Part shown: positions 63,346 through 64,000 of the stretch, in pieces
Numbering within the stretch: position 1 is the stretch's first letter
Layout: every line of letters starts with the position of its first letter
NCBI GenBank assembly: GCA_043739385.1
Contig: JAYUED010000187.1
Location: 62,001-126,000 of the forward strand
Reading direction: 5' to 3'
From: Defluviibacillus sp043739385
GTDB lineage: Bacteria; Pseudomonadota; Gammaproteobacteria; Burkholderiales; Burkholderiaceae_C
Length of the DNA: 64,000 nucleotides
Translations under genes and position numbers: made by a program
The notes under the pieces: generated by a model
The model's database searches: none
What the model was told of the DNA's origin: nothing
The model's input: only the letters and a program-made list of their open reading frames with translations

Positions 63346-64000
63346 TCAGACCGTACGGCCACCATCCACCGGAAACTCAACCCCGGTGATGAACTCAGCC
63401 TCGTCGCTGGCGAGATAGAGCGCAGCGCGGGCAATGTCCAGTGGGCGGGACAAGCGGCCAAGCGGGATGCCGGCGATAAAGCGCGCGCGGTTTTCAGGGG
63501 TGTCAGGCACGCCCATGAAGTCGCCCAGCATGCCGGTTTCCCCCATCACCGGGCAAATCACATTCACGCGAATGCCATCGGGGCCCAGTTCCACTGCCAG
63601 CGATTTGGACATCAAATTCACCGCGGCCTTGGATCCGTTGTACCAAGTCAGTCCAGGGCGGGGGCGAATGCCTGCGGTGGAGCCAATGTTCAAAATAACG
63701 CCACTGCCCCGCTGACGCATGTGTGGCACCACAGCGTGCGTCATGTGGAAAATTGATTTCACGTTGACTGCAAACACCTTGTCAAAAAGCGCTTCGTCCA
63801 CGTTCAGTAGCGGTTGGTTACGGTGGGTAAACCCCGCGTTGTTGATAACGATATCGGGCACGCCGAATTCACTGATACAGGCGCTCACTAGGTTGTCGAT
63901 GTCGGCGCGCAGTGACACATCTGCTTGAATGGCGAGCGCACTGGATCCAATTTCTGAGGCTACCGATTTGGCCCCTGTGAAATTCAGGTCAGCCACCACC
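63346..64000 (-). CDS. SDR family oxidoreductase, 5' partial
   Basis: The C-terminal 217 residues of a short-chain dehydrogenase. NNAGFTHRNQP (NNAG motif), the catalytic Ser in IGSTAGIRP, the YxxxK as WYNGSKAAVNLMSKSLAVEL, and the C-terminal SDEAEFITGVEFPVDGG are present. The N-terminal TGxxxGxG cofactor motif would lie beyond the right edge, and the visible VVADLN-like start fits the second Rossmann strand. It is first, as far as visible, in the minus-strand run of dehydrogenases. Confidence 0.92.
   Translation of the reverse strand, partial: VVADLNFTGAKSVASEIGSSALAIQADVSLRADIDNLVSACISEFGVPDIVINNAGFTHRNQPLLNVDEALFDKVFAVNVKSIFHMTHAVVPHMRQRGSGVILNIGSTAGIRPRPGLTWYNGSKAAVNLMSKSLAVELGPDGIRVNVICPVMGETGMLGDFMGVPDTPENRARFIAGIPLGRLSRPLDIARAALYLASDEAEFITGVEFPVDGGRTV

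Noticed and set aside
1..64000. CRISPR arrays, prophage, insertion sequences, rRNA or tRNA genes
   Set aside because: I found no evenly spaced direct repeats, no transposase or integrase gene, and no sequence recognisable as rRNA or tRNA in the gaps.

Overview
The window reads as chromosomal DNA of a betaproteobacterium of the order Burkholderiales, most likely family Comamonadaceae (Rhodoferax/Polaromonas-like). This is inferred from gene content and order: Bug-type periplasmic receptors, a yggS|pilT-pilU divergon, purE-purK-sua5, pgk-pyk-fba-purC, yajC-secD-secF, argS-SPOR-dsbA, lptA-lptB-rpoN and a DUF1631 protein. Coding density is high. No gene-free stretch exceeds about 220 bases, and I saw no rRNA, tRNA, CRISPR array, prophage or insertion sequence.

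Layout. 1-6422: a branched-chain-amino-acid-type ABC transporter (two ATPases, two permeases, one binding protein) followed by a phenylacetate-CoA-ligase-like enzyme. This looks like an uptake-and-CoA-activation unit for an organic, perhaps aromatic, acid; the 5' end of the first gene lies outside the window. 6577-8730: two orphan Bug/TctC receptors. 8818-13271: PBP4-type DacB, a chemoreceptor and a degenerate SGNH-fold lipoprotein. 13401-16319 (minus): sua5, purK and purE, overlapping. 16498-22655: thioredoxin-TPR protein CnoX, an NfeD protein, PutA with a divergent Lrp-type regulator, and YggS. 22704-25919: PilT, PilU and a beta-hydroxyacid dehydrogenase. 25991-28804: dolP, diaA and yraN opposite rsmI. 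28796-36649 (minus): a CWC protein, purC, fba, a lipoprotein esterase, pyk, pgk, fmt and def. 36855-39322: a LysM protein and DprA. 39386-46012 (minus): DUF1631, secF, secD, yajC, gtrA and psiF. 46184-54399: argS, SPOR, dsbA, lptA, lptB, rpoN, an RNA methyltransferase and a PIN-domain protein. 54452-58293: an HD-GYP protein overlapping a PAS-GGDEF-EAL protein, a two-gene c-di-GMP module. 58290-64000 (minus): an apparent catabolic operon of SDR, aldehyde dehydrogenase, Zn alcohol dehydrogenase, SnoaL-like protein and FMN glutamate-synthase-like protein; the SDR runs off the right edge.

Most of the window is well-known housekeeping, and I did not find a clear new system. The most unusual signals are: (i) AT-rich palindromic elements carrying GATAGC/GCTATC-type motifs, lodged inside coding sequences at domain linkers and one gene start; (ii) short perfect tandem repeats in many intergenic gaps; (iii) a Tat lipoprotein of the GDSL family lacking its expected catalytic Ser, Asn and His; (iv) rsmI and yraN starting two bases apart, with the yraN leader made of repeat-like sequence; (v) the pur/glycolysis block split by about 13 kb of unrelated genes; and (vi) a PIN protein without a visible antitoxin beside the c-di-GMP pair.
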